DNA from: Ciona savignyi | Lineage: Eukaryota > Chordata > Ascidiacea > Phlebobranchia > Cionidae | Direction: 5' to 3' | Assembly: GCA_000149265.1 (NCBI GenBank) | Contig: CH000061.1 | Coordinates: 218,532 to 282,531 of the forward strand | DNA length: 64,000 bases | In this document: positions 9,541-21,729 of the stretch, one piece after another | Numbering within the stretch: position 1 is the first letter of the stretch | Layout of the letters: each line of letters begins with the position of its first letter | Translations under genes and position numbers: made by a program | Notes under the pieces: generated by a model | Database searches by the model: none | The model's input: only the letters and a program-made list of their open reading frames with translations | Told to the model about the DNA's origin: nothing

Positions 9541-10310
9541 AGGCGTTCTGTGGAGATTTACCGTATATACGTTTCTCGCCAGAGACCGTTAGGCAGCATT
9601 CTGAAGCAAGCTTAGCCAACGCTCCAGCATCCAGCTTCAGAAAAGCGCGAGCCCACAAGGTCTTCGCTGCCACCTTAGTAAAATTGCCACTGGCACATCA
9701 ACTTTCAAATTTCACATTAAGCCAGGAAAGATGTACAACCTAAGTAGCGTAGCTAGCTCCATTCGGCAGACATAAAAAGCTTTAAGGCCAGCGCCTACTT
9801 AGGCAGGATTCCAAATGAAGAAAATTGGCGGCAGAAGGTTTGCATACAAGCCCAATAGGCCATATGGTAAACTCTACAATTGTAAACACTACAAGCCACT
9901 GGAATGGGCTGGTTATTCAGTGTGCTACAGAAAAAAAATCACATTGACATCTGCAACCAAACTTTCTCTCATTTTCAGTTGATTGCAGTTGCTTCACAAT
10001 CTATCTGGAATGACATTTCGCATTCAGATCAGCGACCACAACAGCATCAATCCAGCCAAACTTCAATCTCGTCTATCGCAGCTTGTCTCTTATACTGTTG
10101 GGTCACGGTTCGTCAGGTCAACTGGTGCTGGCTTACTGATTCAATCCAATGAGTTCGATTACAAATCTATCTTTTCACTTAGGCTTCGTGCAGTTATCCA
10201 GACAGAGATTATTGCAATAAATTGTGTTGATAGGATTCTCCTTGTCTGGAACACATCGTCATTCACAGTTATTGTAAGTTTGCTAAAAAGGCTCTATTAA
10301 GCTTGAGGAT
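9541..10310 (+). mobile_element. R1 family remnant in block A only
   Basis: Aligns in order with 35190-35940 at roughly three-quarters identity by eye: GTAGCTAGCTCCATTCG, AAGCTTTAA.GCCAGC, AAAATTGGC.GCA, then TTCAATCTCGTCTATCGCAGCTTGTCTCTTATA. Frames are broken throughout. It lies just past the point where A and B stop matching, so both alternative segments begin in copies of the same repeat family. Confidence 0.5.
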
Positions 10311-11873
10311 ATATAGTTCAATGCTGCAAGAGACAAGACTATGGAGTTTGGCAAAGGTTTGGTTTCTTGTGGTTGGATGCGCGTACCTTTGGCTTGTACT
10401 AGATATAACCTGAAGCTCCCTAGCTACTGTGACTTCGGATGACTCCAACAGAACTGAACTCTGTCTGTCACGGGAAGTTGATTTTATTCTTGGTTTACGC
10501 GAGCACAGCAAAAATATACAACAAAGCTAGGGAACAAATCGTCTGTGCAAGTGATGGCAAGGTAGGTATACACAGTTTTTGGCTAATTGCCACGTTAATA
10601 TGGTTGTCTTGCAGTATTAAGTTGTTCTCTGCTCTTTAGTCGTTGAACTGAAAAATACGGTTATATAAGCGCTAAAGCGTTAAATGTATATATATTTTAA
10701 AAGCGTTAAAGTTCAAAATGCGGTCAGAGCTTTCAAAATGCGGTTTCAAAAAAAATCTCCTGCTTTAGTATTGATCGTTATATTGTTACACGTTTTTAGG
10801 CTAAAGCGTTATTGTTTTTTTATATTTCTCAGCAATAAGCCGTTAAAGTTTATCCTTCCACAAATCCTGGTGCGTTTCAACAATGTTGTAAATGAAAGTT
10901 ATTCAGACACATGGTTCCGGGTATGTGGACTCTATCGTGGAAGAATAAAAATAATGACGTACACAGTACACATTTACTTTTGCGAATTCTTAACATGACC
11001 CAATTAAACTTGGAGGAAGTTGATGGGTCACGTAATGGATCCAGCACCTCATTTATCGGCCCCGAACCCATTCCTCAATATTTCTGTCTGCTCAGTCAGG
11101 ACCAGAATTAAAGGTTTGCTTTAGTCTACTATAAAAAAATTGGCCAATAAAAATAGGGTGGTTTAATAAAATATAAAATATTGCAGTGACTAAAGAAACA
11201 TAATAAAAACGACAACAAACGCTACTGTACCTAATCGTTAGCTACACTCACGTCTCAAAACTTCACAATAAATGCCAAATACTAAAAAATGCTGAATTCT
11301 CTTTCGGAAAACGAGAACTTAAGTCCCAAATTCATTCAGATCGGACAGCGGTAAAAGCGAGAAAAACAATTAGTGGTGAAAACCCAATCTGTGCTTGCGG
11401 GAAAAATCAGTGGGAACGCCTACAGATGGTGTACAACCAATTAAGACCTCTATGCGCGGCAGGATGTGACGAGTGGCACCCATAAGTCTTGTTTTTAAAC
11501 GAGTGTGTTACTTCCGCCGGTGAAGTAACGCGGTTGCTTTGGTTTGAAAATAACTCGTATCGAATAAATGAACAGACAGTTTGTTACCTCGAATTATAAT
11601 TACGGCGATTACAAACGGGGATACAGGGATGATACGGACGGAGATACAGACTAACCAAACTTTGGCTTTAAAACCGGAACGGAAAAAGATACGGTGTCGG
11701 ATAAATTACTGTGCTGCAGTCTGTACGGCGACTAAATCAGAAAGAAAGCATGTTCTAACACGCGGTCGGGTATGGATATTTTAACACAAACTCCCATTGT
11801 GACGTATTTGGCTGTAATGCAATTTAAGATTTATCATAGACATCAATAAAACAATAATGGGTCGATATATCTT
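10311..11873. other. Block-A-only spacer, no gene seen
   Basis: AT-rich sequence with short chance-length frames. A motif around TAAAGCGTTAAA recurs near 10672-10890. Nothing could be assigned to a gene or known element. It has no counterpart in B or C. Confidence 0.45.
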
Positions 11874-13141
11874 ACAGAGTGTTTTGCTGAGTAACAATGG
11901 TGGTGATTCCCCATATTTTAATTTGAAAGCAGCATGTGCTAGGCTAGCTCACCGGTGTTCTCGTTTAGCTGTAAAGTTTTGTAATCATGGAGCAGTGCTT
12001 TGTAAAATATAAGGTGTTGGTTGTACACCTGCCTAGCTGTTTTGTTGAAAAAAAGTTGCCGATGTACGAAGAGGTATGGGCGTAAATAAAGTCCAAGTTT
12101 GAACTTGAAGGGGTGTGAAAGGGAGAAGCAGGTAAGATATACACTGGGCTCAAAATCCAAGCTTCAATTTGAAATTGAGAAAAAATCTAAGACTTCCTAT
12201 GTCAGGATTTTGAGTGACAGCTGTTTATGTGAGGTCAGATTGCATTGGGGAGATAGGGAGAGTAATTAGTTTAACGCTTCCTATAGTTTGGCTATCGTCA
12301 GACAAAGCAGTATATTGGACCAGATCTATCCTTTTCAAAGAAAATCCTGAGTCTGCCTCTATACCAGTTGCAATCTGCTCTTTATATCAATATCAGTCAT
12401 GCCAATCTGGCGAAGAACCCCATCCCTCATGCGCACTGCATGTGCAACCTGTGCCACTGTCGAGCATTTAATGAAAGCAGACGGTAAAACTTTATAGTTT
12501 TTATTATTTTATCCCGGTCAAACATTTAGTCAGCTTCTTTTAGAAGACTGTGCGACTTGACTGCTATATCACAGATAGCTCAAGGGATTTGAAGTAACGG
12601 GTTTTCTACGGACGAAACATCTGATCCCGTGGCTACCATGAAATCCGTCCACAATAATGAAAATGTTGGAAGTACAACAAACCTCCATGCAGAAAGTGTC
12701 GAAATCAATCAAACAAAAGGATGATTGAGTTGGTCAGAACGGAAATTCTGATGCGTAATTTACCAAAAACTTGAATATGCAAATCCAGGGTAAAACCCGA
12801 AGAACAGTCAACTCGTTTGGTCATTTCTGCCCTTTTTAAACGGTGTGGGAATGAGACACTAGCGCTTTGTTGTGTCATCAATATGTAAGCAGGCATTATT
12901 GCATCATCAGTACATAAATTTGGATTGTTACGTCACAATATAAATGCATATTGTTGCTTAATTAAAATAATTGCGAATTTGCTTTTTTAACTCAAATGTT
13001 TATTTTCCTCCTTTAATTGAATAATAACATGCGTTAAATTCTCATATATTTCTTGATAAAACCAATATATTCGCGTCCAAATATCAATAGAATTTAACAT
13101 TGTTTATTTACAAATAACGTTAAGCGGACAACCCGACTTAC

Positions 13142-13216
13142 CTCCATTGGCTGTTCCGGTTCCAATCTAGCTATCGGACTCACACTCTCCGAGTAATCAA
13201 CGAGTGCTTGTTGCGT
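13142..13216 (-). CDS. Small unidentified exon TQQALVDYSESV, copy A
   Basis: A 75-base minus-strand exon, phase 0 at both ends. The acceptor is ATACCTCAG and the donor is a perfect GAG|gtaagt. It encodes TQQALVDYSESVSPIARLEP then EQPME. The C copy is 51078-51152. A degenerate paralogue lies at 37617-37680 with MEPERQAE before the same donor. Partner exons could not be placed, and the downstream intron holds an AT-rich degenerate repeat near 12876-12975. No family recognised. Confidence 0.5.
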
Positions 13217-13407
13217 CTGAGGTATTAGAAATAGCGTCAACCACGATTTATGCGTCAAAGTTAAACAAATCTTAATTGCTCTTCTAAAGGGTTGATAAAC
13301 CAGCGATTAAATGAACAACCAGTGGGAAAAATACAGGCTACGTGCATTTCACCAGATGGCGCAAGAGTTTTACAATTGCCCCATTTATCACGCAAGCTAC
13401 ACGAGGT

Positions 13408-13518
13408 GTTCGGTCGTGTGGTCGATTGGTTAACGCGACCGATACATATACCTTACTGTAGAAAAAATTGTTTTTAGGGACGAGCCCATCATGGGTTCGA
13501 AACTAAGCTCGATAAAAA
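13408..13518 (+). mobile_element. tRNA-derived SINE with target duplication, copy A
   Basis: It has an A-box-like TGGTCGATTGGTTAACGCG, a B-box-like GGGTTCGAAAC and an A-rich tail. It is flanked by identical 14-base direct repeats AAGCTACACGAGGT at 13394-13407 and 13519-13532. This is the structure of a SINE moved by LINE machinery. The same insertion with the same duplication is at 51344-51453, so it pre-dates separation of A and C. Confidence 0.8.
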
Positions 13519-14030
13519 AAGCTACACGAGGTTGTACATACAATCTTGGTGGTCGAATGGTGAACAAGAATAATACATATAACAACCTATCTAAACACAC
13601 AATAAAAAGTTAAAGATGTTATGAGCGCAAAATGTCTGCGACGTAAAGAACAGTAAGTTTTGAATTTTTTATTTGATGATTCGATGATTCATTAAAATAC
13701 ATCATAAGCAATTAGCATAACAAAAATCAGACTAGGTGACCAGTCACCTGTTATAAGATTACAACAAGATAACTAGAATGTTCCATATTTCATATAGTTC
13801 GGAATTTTTACATGATACATAACATCAGGAAAATAAGTGTACAGTTGCGACATATAAATACCCACTACTTGGAAGTTGCATGTGCATATATAGGAATATG
13901 ATAACTACCATACAGCTTATTAAATATAACTGGAGATTGTTACGTAACATTGGTTGCAATTGATAAAACGCGTGCGAATTGAATGAAGCTTTTGGACGTG
14001 TAAACTGTGTCAAATGATTGCATTAATTTG

Positions 14031-14212
14031 TCAACTATTTTTATGCAGCGTGTGACGACTATGCTCCTCAACACTGGTAAAAAACATGTGAGTGGTTTTA
14101 TATGTAACACCATTATCACCAACATCAATATTATGGGGTCGCTTATCCCAGTCTGTTACATCGTTCGTTCGAAATGTACAAATAATTTCTCGCTTGTATC
14201 TAAAGACACTAT
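14031..14212 (-). CDS. Unidentified exon FRYKREIICTFRTND, copy A
   Basis: A minus-strand frame from a TGTCTTCAG acceptor (14213) to a stop at 14031. It encodes SVFRYKREIICTFRTNDVTD, then DKRPHNIDVGDNGVTYKTTH, then an MFFTSVEEHSRHTLHKN tail. It is preserved without change at 51965-52146. Alternatively translation could start at the ATG overlapping the acceptor. Plus-strand frames over the same bases look less protein-like. No family recognised. Confidence 0.4.
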
Positions 14213-14229
14213 CTGAAGACATACATCGT

Positions 14230-15400
14230 CTAAACTCTAAAAACCATTTGGTATTATAAAATGTAGCAATGTCCTAAGTATATGCAGCACATCACAGTAA
14301 CTATGGCAACTGGCTTATGTGTAACATGCATCTGAAGAATAATCGTGGATTGATCACAAAAAATACACGTTTTTTTTACGATTTACTAGTCGTAGATATA
14401 AATCCTTTTAAACGGCATCATTCACTTTTCAGTAAAGAAGTAATATATCTCTACATCTAGATGTCGCTAAAGAGGAACAAACAGCGACACCATTTATCAG
14501 AATGTTTAATTAAAGCTTTGCAGCATGGTTTTGTAAAAACGTCACAAAGATGAGTATGATGCATCACGGTTGTATATCATGTGTCGCGTAACTGAGGATG
14601 ATGACGTAACAAGTTTGTGCTCTGTACAATCCTGTTTTTTGCCTATCGCTTTGCACGTATCCTTGTTTAACCTTCCACCATTATAATCTACTCAGCAGCT
14701 TATGTAGCACAGAACATAAAATATAAAATGCCATTAAAAAGTAGGTAAATAACTTTGCAACCACCCCACTATATTTTGTGAAATAAATCTAGAGTAATAA
14801 AGTGGTAAACAACTCTACAACTACGTGAACACGAATTTGACGCAAACATTTTATAAGTCTAGTTGCCAGGCAGTTGGCAATAGGTATTCTAACGAATATC
14901 GGTGTCAAAACGTCCCTTTAAGTTACCCCATGCAAATTAAAGCTTGTCCGTCCACCATGCGTTACTACGTTATCTTTACCATGCATATTCCTTTTTTAGA
15001 GAATGTTCCACACTATTATTCACCAATGACAACCACATTATTATTGGTTTTATTTTACAAAATACAAATACAAACTATTATTGTGTTTAATTCACCACTG
15101 AAAACCACTTAATATTTTTGTGTGAATTTTAACTTGATTAAGACATTATTGTTGTGTATATTTCATTACAAAAAAACAGACAACCACATACTATTACTGT
15201 GTTATTTCTACCACTGTTAACCGTTTTTGTTTTTTTACAATTATTCGCCATTTTACACAATGATTACTTTTGGTTTAAATATTATACGGTATTAGTCTGG
15301 GTAAAACATTACGGGACATTCCCGGAACACAGTGTAATAATGGTTTGATTTAAACGAGAAGCAATGTTATAACAGTTCTGTTAATTGATATGTTTCGCCG
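14230..15400. other. AT-rich intergenic or intronic stretch
   Basis: A 95-codon frame at 14825-15112 reads as low-complexity, threonine/leucine-rich sequence and is disrupted in the C copy, so I do not call it. Short repeats of a CCACTATTATTGTG-like motif occur at 15010-15210. Nothing else seen. C counterpart 52160-53300. Confidence 0.4.
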
Positions 15401-15439
15401 TTGTTACAGTGCAGGAACAGAATTATAAAATCCAGTATT

Positions 15440-15990
15440 TAAAGATTAGCCGGACTTTTATGTTTGATTAATGTATAAACCCAGTGCAAACTCTGATGTT
15501 ACACGACAGTGGCCACGTTCCCCTATTCCCTATGCAATCGTTTGCCCATCCACGGGAATCAGCAATAATATCATTATATTATTTGGATATTTTTGCACTA
15601 ACCTTTTTCTTCGGAGATTCCACAGCCCGAATAGATTCTGTTTCCATAAATTTGTATCAAGTACTTGTTACACAGCTATAAGCTTACGTATAGTGCCAGA
15701 GTCGATTCATAGAGATATGACACGCATGTTACGTCATATCAATTTCCTCCAAAGTTCTTTCCTCATTCCATCGGTGCGTCCATTGTGTATCAACAATGCT
15801 ATGTGTGGGAAGTATTCTGAATATTTTCTCCCTTTCAACGCTATGTGGTGATAATATATCTGAAACAAATCAATGCAGAGTGTGAAAGCGATCTATGGTT
15901 TAATACAATGTGGCAAAAGCCTGTGTGTAGTAGTTTTATTAAATCACCGAAACTTTGCAATTAAATTAAATTCTTGAGTTAATAATTGGC
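15440..15990. repeat. Diverged segmental repeat, partner at 46130-46880
   Basis: Landmarks shared in order with B: ATGTATAA.CCAGTGCAAA, GTGGCCACG, ATTATATTA, TTTTGCACTAACCTTT, ATAGATTCTGTTTC, CAAGTACTTGTT.CACAGCTATAAGCTT, then GTGAAAGCGATCTATGGTTTAATACAA and AAATCACCGAAAC. Identity is about 70-75% by eye. The open frame at 15471-15851 is not kept in the partner, so I treat it as non-coding. C copy 53338-53890. Confidence 0.6.
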
Positions 15991-16371
15991 AATCTCCTAT
16001 TTAGCGGCAAGATCTATTCCTTCCCAGTCTGAAAAATTATGCTAGACCATGCCTGGTTTTCAGCAGGCCCATGATTAATTCTTACACCTGCACCCGGCGA
16101 TAGCCCATGTTTATATGCCCGGCGTATCCCACGAAATGTTACATCGGCCCATGCAAGGTGAACTTGTAAGATTTATGCTTGGCGCGCCGATGATAAAACC
16201 AAGGCTTTTCCCAGATAACCTAGTTTGCGCCGTGTTTCTGTACCTTTCTCGGCATATTATCAGGGAACACCCTGGTATATACCATCTATAATACACTTCT
16301 TAATGATACCACGCGGGTATGGACATTTTTATTATTTTATTAAAATCCCGAAACAACAATTATTTAAAACA

Positions 16372-16656
16372 TTACAAATAACTATGCGGAAGCAATTCGC
16401 TATCATCGCTTAATACAGACACAGTGGTATCAGAATTTGGAATAGTGTCCGAAGAATGAGAAGTTGTATCAAAACAATCCTCGTTCTCGCTTGAAGTAGA
16501 ATAAGTCTTGGATGAATCAAAGTTGATTTCCGAAATAAAGGAAGTATTTTGATGTTGGCCTACTAATGCACCCAAAGTTATTCTTTGAAGTTTTTTTCTC
16601 CGCCATTGTTGTTGTCTGGACAGCTCATGGTACGGCTTATAGTTTATTCTTTTAGT
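16372..16656 (-). CDS. Terminal exon KPYHELSRQQQWRRKK, copy A
   Basis: A minus-strand exon of 285 bases from an ACACAAG acceptor to TAA. It encodes a basic N-terminal part (INYKPYHELSRQQQWRRKKL), then a Ser/Thr/Asp-rich tail (TYSTSSENEDCFDTTSHSSD) and SDTTVSVLSDDSELL near the end. A tyrosine-containing basic ELSxxQxxRRKK block followed by an acidic tail is something I associate with uncharacterised, often transposon-linked proteins of invertebrates. I cannot name a family. The C copy is open too (54270-54554, two amino-acid changes and one silent difference). A diverged paralogue at 43829-43989 keeps SVLSDDS. Confidence 0.55.
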   Translation of the reverse strand, partial: TKRINYKPYHELSRQQQWRRKKLQRITLGALVGQHQNTSFISEINFDSSKTYSTSSENEDCFDTTSHSSDTIPNSDTTVSVLSDDSELLPHSYL

Positions 16657-17002
16657 CTTGTGTATTGCGAATACGATGCAGGTCTATATGTGACATTAGT
16701 CATTACCTAAAGACTTTTCCATAATTAGGCTAATACAACCAATTGTATGCTACTTTTAACAACGACTTTCTGAAATGATAAGTTTTATCAAAAACAACAC
16801 GATGTAAAATTAATATGTTTGTTAAATGCTATACCCATACTAGTTCACCTCATAAGCATTGCTACATTCGCCGTTAGTCATACACATACTGTGAAATTCC
16901 TTGGCGAGACGCTTCTATCATTATGGGTCCCATTTGGAAAAATGGGACACATATTGTTGTTGTCCGTTTTTTTTTTTCTTTTTATTTTTTTCATCAAACG
17001 CT

Positions 17003-18290
17003 TGACAGGCATGGCTTGTGTACCTAACATCTACCAAAAGGGGTAATGGAATCACAGTAAAACTTGGTAATTTGTTAGAAAACATGGTCTAAATATGCAG
17101 ACACCAAAATTTTAGGTGATAATTCTAGGGGAATTCCCCAGGGACGGTAAAAACCAAAACGGTACTTTTTTCAAAAAATTAGCTTTTTTGGGCATAGCGC
17201 TTAAACGCTTGCTCTAATTTGAATTAGATTTGGTGGAATGTAAGTTCATTAGCAACTGCTTCACCACTTAGAGGAAAGAAAAAAATTACCCTGGGAAAAA
17301 CCCTAAAAATGAAGATTTATTCCTAAACCATGATTGTGACAGGTATGATTTGTGGACCCGACATCTACAAAAGGGGTAATGGAATCGCAATAAAACTTTT
17401 TCATTTGTTAGACAACATGGTCCAGGATATGCAGAAACTAAAATTTTGGGTGATAAATCAAGGGGAATTCCCTTCAGACATTAAAAACCAACGCAGTATT
17501 TTGTTCTAAAAAATGGCTTTTTTGGGGTGTAGCGCTAGAATGGCTGCTCCAAATTTAAACAGGTTTGGGGAAATATAAGTGCATTAGCTACTAATTTAAC
17601 AATTGAAAGAAATAAAGAAATTATTTAGGGAAATATCTCAAAAACTAAAAGTTTGTCCTTAAATCATAGTTTGACAGGCATGCCATGTCACCCCGATATG
17701 TACCAAAAGGGACTACTAGGATCGCAATAAAAATTGTGAATTATGAGACAATATGGCTAAGATATGCAGAACCCAATAGTTTGGGTCATAAATCCAGGGG
17801 AATTCTCCCGGGTACGTTAAAAACCAAAATGGTATTTTGTTCTAAAAATAGTTTTTTTTGGGGTATAACGCTAGAACACGGCTGCTCCATTTTCAATCAG
17901 ATTTGGTCAAATGTAAGTGCATTAGCCACTGATTTAAATCTTAGAAGAAATAAAAAAAATATTTAGGAAAATACCCTAAACAATAAGATTTTGTTTTAAA
18001 TATTGATAGTGACAGGCATGCCATATTGCCCCGACATCTCCAACAAAGAATCGTCAAATCGGATTATGACTTTAAAAATTGTTAGATAACATAACCAAGA
18101 TATGTCAACACAGAAATTTATGTACTGAACCCAGGGGGAATTTCCCGAAGCCATGAAAAACTAAAGCGGGCTGTGTGGGGGGAATTTAGCTGTATTTCAC
18201 TACAGTGCTTGCTTGACAATAGGCTCTAATTTAAAACATTTGTCGTCAAATGTTAGTAAATCTTACACGAATATTCTTTTTCTAACTACG
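17003..18290. repeat. Tandem array of four 335-bp units, copy A
   Basis: Units begin at TGACAGG near 17003, 17337, 17671 and 18010. Each carries the same landmarks in order: CCGACATCTAC, AATCGCAATAAAA, TTGTTAGACAACATGG, ATATGCAGA, GGGGAATTCCC, TTAAAAACCAAAA, GGCTGCTCCAATTT, AAATGTAAGTGCATTAGC, CTGATTTAAAT and AGGAAAATACCCTAAA. Units differ by many substitutions, so the array is old. Related single units lie at 8557 and 34306, and an interrupted unit at 44286-45065. Confidence 0.8.
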
Positions 18291-18299
18291 TTTGGTTTA

Positions 18300-18510
18300 A
18301 TAAGTATGGGACCCATCCGTTTATGCTTGCAGAAACAAAACTATTGCAGTCCGTTTAAAACTTTCTGGACTTTTGAATAACATGGACCTGGCGTGCACAT
18401 ATCTCACAATAAATATGTTGGGTAATGAATATGGATAAAAAGATTGTTACCTCGGGGACCCATGCGTTTATGCTAGCAGTAACAAACTACAACATCGGTG
18501 TAAAAAATAC
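18300..18510. repeat. Two-copy ~150-bp repeat
   Basis: GGGACCCATCCGTTTATGC near 18308 and GGGGACCCATGCGTTTATGC near 18457 start similar stretches that include AGCAGTAACAAA/GCAGAAACAAA. The C counterpart lies near 56207 and 56356. Confidence 0.45.
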
Positions 18511-19049
18511 AAACTGTGGTTAGGGACCCTGTAGCATGAATATATGGCATACAACATGTGGTTTACAAATAGTGGTGGTTAAACACGTGGTTGACACTCT
18601 CTAGTTTAATAAACATTTACATAAAAAGTCTTGTAAGCTTGATTTACACGAATCTTGCGACTATCTAAGATGCTATGCTTGTTTTAAAAAATTACTTACT
18701 GTAACAAAACTACAAAATAATAATAAAACAATATATAGACCTACGTCTACTAAGTTAGACCTAAGGCTAAAACTTTGGGTATAAAAAAACGCAATTTAGG
18801 GTTAGTTATGTGGTGCGAAATTGTTCTAATGACCGCCTGACAAAACACAAACAAATATTCAGATTCAATGGCCGAACGGGCGACCAATTAAAATATTTCC
18901 CGCGCATTTCGAATATTCTAGAAGATTACATAGAAAACTAAAAAATCTAAATTCGCTAAAGCGAAAACTGCTTTTAAGCTGGAGCGGTAAAATAAAAAGA
19001 ATAAATTCAGAATTGCACCGAGTAAAGATATGAATAAAAAGATATGAAA
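18511..19049. other. AT-rich stretch, nothing recognised
   Basis: No coding signal. It contains a short palindromic CTTTAGCGAATTT-type region near 18955. C counterpart 56410-56949. Confidence 0.4.
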
Positions 19050-19493
19050 GGTTCCCAATCTGGAGATCGCGACCCTGGGTACCGGTACGCTAGTAGGACG
19101 TGTTATCCTGTGTATAATTTTTCATTCGGATTACTTGACGCACAATATTATTGCATTAGTATACGTCCACTGTGATGTCATAAACTATGACCACATGAAT
19201 GTAAACATGCAATAGCTGCAAATTGGAAATCTATTAGGGAAGTAACCTAGTATATTATACAAAAGAAATCAATTAAGTCTTAAAATTGATAAAAATAGTT
19301 AAGGGAAGCATCATACACGTTTAGCTGCAGACCTCAAGGTCAACCATCGCACTGATTTGTTAATAAATGCAAGTAAAACATTGTTTGTGCTTACTTTCTA
19401 ATTTTGCATTGAGGATAGAATATAAGTGTGTGTCACGAAATCTGCTAACAATTTTAAGGGGGTCACCGGGAAAAAATCGGTTGGGTACCACTG
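19050..19493 (-). mobile_element. hAT-type MITE, copy A
   Basis: The right end, read on the minus strand, starts CAGTGGTACCCAACC and continues CCCGGTGACCCCCTT. The left end on the plus strand reads GGTTCCCAATCTGGAGATCG then CGACCC. These are the imperfect terminal inverted repeats seen in non-autonomous hAT elements. At 444 bases with no transposase frame it must have moved in trans. The outermost bases of the left end (expected CAGT) are lost and an 8-bp target duplication is not clear. Confidence 0.6.
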
Positions 19494-19499
19494 GTATGG

Positions 19500-20980
19500 A
19501 ACAACGTTATGTATTATATCCTTATTTATTTATTCATTTAAAACGTCACTTTTTAATAATTGCACGAACACGGCCCATTTAATTGATTTGCTTTTGATTT
19601 AAAAGCTTAAATAGGTGCGAAAACTTACATCAAATATCCTTTCTTACCTAATTCCAAATCAAAATGTACTAACAATTTTACCAGAAGATCTAGTAAAACC
19701 CATGTCTGGGTTTCTCTTTAGGCTACAATTATCCACAATTACTTTGGAAAGCCCATGAATTGAGAATTTTCAAGGGTTATGTCCGATCAACCATACATAT
19801 ATATCCTCGGTAAATCCTAGATTTATGCAAGTTTGGCCTACCGTGGAAAAACAGAGAAAGCCTTTTAAGGCCCGGCGATAAACCAGACATAATTTCAGAC
19901 TGCGTTAATCCAATATGTTAAATGTACATAGCTTAAAGTGTACAGTATATATTAAACGAGATACTCAACCACAATAATATTAATAGTGGAGTTTTTATTC
20001 AGTTTACCCCCATCCTTATTATCAACATGTCACAAAATGATTCAAATTTTATCTAGGTTCACTATGTTCGTTTTAAAATGGTGTGTTTTGTATAAATTAA
20101 TCAAGGTTATCATTCGGCTTCATAACCCTAAACAAGGTGGATATATTAATTCCCATTTATATTACCCTTTGGCGCCAGATAACGGTCGCGATTGTTAAAA
20201 ACGATCAAAGCAGAAGAAGCAAAATACCGAAGGTCGTCGGTCATAAAAACAATACATAATGCCTTTATCGTGAAACATAATACTGTATAACAATGGTCGT
20301 CGCCCTCAAAGGAAATCTATATTTGATCACGTAATACATAGAATTTATCATAAATACGACTTAAAATGCCCAACTTTCCCAAAATATAACTCGCGACAAT
20401 TGAATATTCAAATCATTCAGTGGTGCGTTAGTGTGGGCTTATAATCACATAATTCCTTCAGCATTTTACAAAAAAATGGCCTTCTTTAAGGACCAGCAAG
20501 TTTGTAAATTGATACGTCATGCTCGGTGTTCGAACTTGCAACTTCCACACGAATGCGTGTGTGTATAGTCGACTCGTGCGTCACCTTATGGCTAGAAAGC
20601 TTTTAAAATTAAATGTTTTCCACTGTAGACTACTTGTAACTTGTAAGAGCTTATGATACGCCTCCTTTTTTGCGTTTGCCAAAAAATAATACAAATGGGT
20701 TCGTTTAACTTGAATCATTGGTCTTAGAACGAAAACCTACGTGCTATTGGGAAGCATTATTCACTTCGAGTAGTATCCGTACTAGTGAGATTAGACACTC
20801 TCCATGAGTTTATCCACAGCGTATTCTGGATCTTAAAAAAGTTTTTAGGATTAAAATAAATAAGTAATATAATTCAGATTAAAGAATGCGAACACCCCAA
20901 CGTACTATGCAATAATTTCCATTTACGATACTAGCTGTAAATTCTCCATATTTCTCCAATTAGGCAAAAGTATTTACACC
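19500..20980. other. AT-rich stretch, no gene seen
   Basis: Short frames at 19986-20198 and elsewhere are kept in C only because the DNA is nearly identical. They show no protein-like features. A B-box-like TGTTCGAACTTGC at 20528 is not part of a tRNA fold that I can find. C counterpart 57400-58880. Confidence 0.4.
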
Positions 20981-20983
20981 TTC

Positions 20984-21722
20984 CACAGTTGAGTCGCTAA
21001 GGATATTAGTGTGTGCATGGTTGGTTTATTTATATCCTCGTGGATGGGAAGCCAGCTTTTATCCACTGGTAGAGTTGCTGAAGCCATTACAGTGTGTGGA
21101 TGGTCGGTTTATTTATATCCTTGTGGGTGGGAAGCCAGGCTTTATCATAGGGTATCGTAAGACACCTCATGCCCACAGTCGAGTTGCTGGAGCTATTACA
21201 GTGTGTGGATGGTTGGTTCATTTATATCCTCGTGGCTGGAAAGCCAGGCTTTATCCACGGGTATCGTAAGACACCTCATGTCCACAGTCGAGTTGCTGCA
21301 GCTATTACAGTGTGTGGATGGTTGGTTCATTTATATCTTCGTGGTTGGGAATCCAGACTTTATCCACGGGTATCGTAAGACACCTCATGTCTACAGTCGA
21401 GTTGCTGGAGCTATTACAGTGTGTAGATGGGTTGGTTCATTTATATCCTCGTGGGTGGAAAGCCAGGCTTTATCTAAGGGTATCGTAAGACACCTCATAC
21501 CCACAGTCGAGTTGCTGGAGCTATTATAGTGTGTGGATGGTTGGTTTATTTATATCCTCGTGGGTGGTAAGCCAGACTTTATCCACGGGTATCGTAAGAC
21601 ATCTTATGCCCACAGTCGAGTTGCTGGAGCTATTACAGTGTGTGGATGATTGGTTTATTTATATCCTTGTGGGTGGAAAGCCAGGCTTTATCCACGGGTA
21701 TCGTAAAACACCTCGTGCTTTC
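20984..21722 (+). repeat. 109-bp minisatellite, copy A (about 7 units)
   Basis: Units start at AGTTGCTGGAGCTATTACAG: 21073, 21182, 21291, 21400, 21510 and 21619, preceded by a shorter unit from about 20984. Period 109-110. Each contains TATCCTCGTGGGTGGAAAGC, CAGGCTTTATCCACGGGTAT and CGTAAGACACCTCATGCCCA. As 109 is not a multiple of three, the open frames across it rotate and are not genes. GGAGCTATTACAGTGTG is also found inside the SINE at 42273-42574, which suggests the array grew from part of that element. Confidence 0.85.
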
Positions 21723-21729
21723 ATTTATA

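Noticed and set aside
13425-13510. Possible functional tRNA gene (A and B boxes present)
   Set aside because: The spacing and arms do not fold into a cloverleaf, and target duplications plus an A tail show it is a SINE.
15471-15851. 126-codon ORF kept in A and C
   Set aside because: The diverged paralogue at 46326-46637 does not keep the frame, and the similarity is at DNA level with indels not in multiples of three, so it is treated as non-coding repeat.
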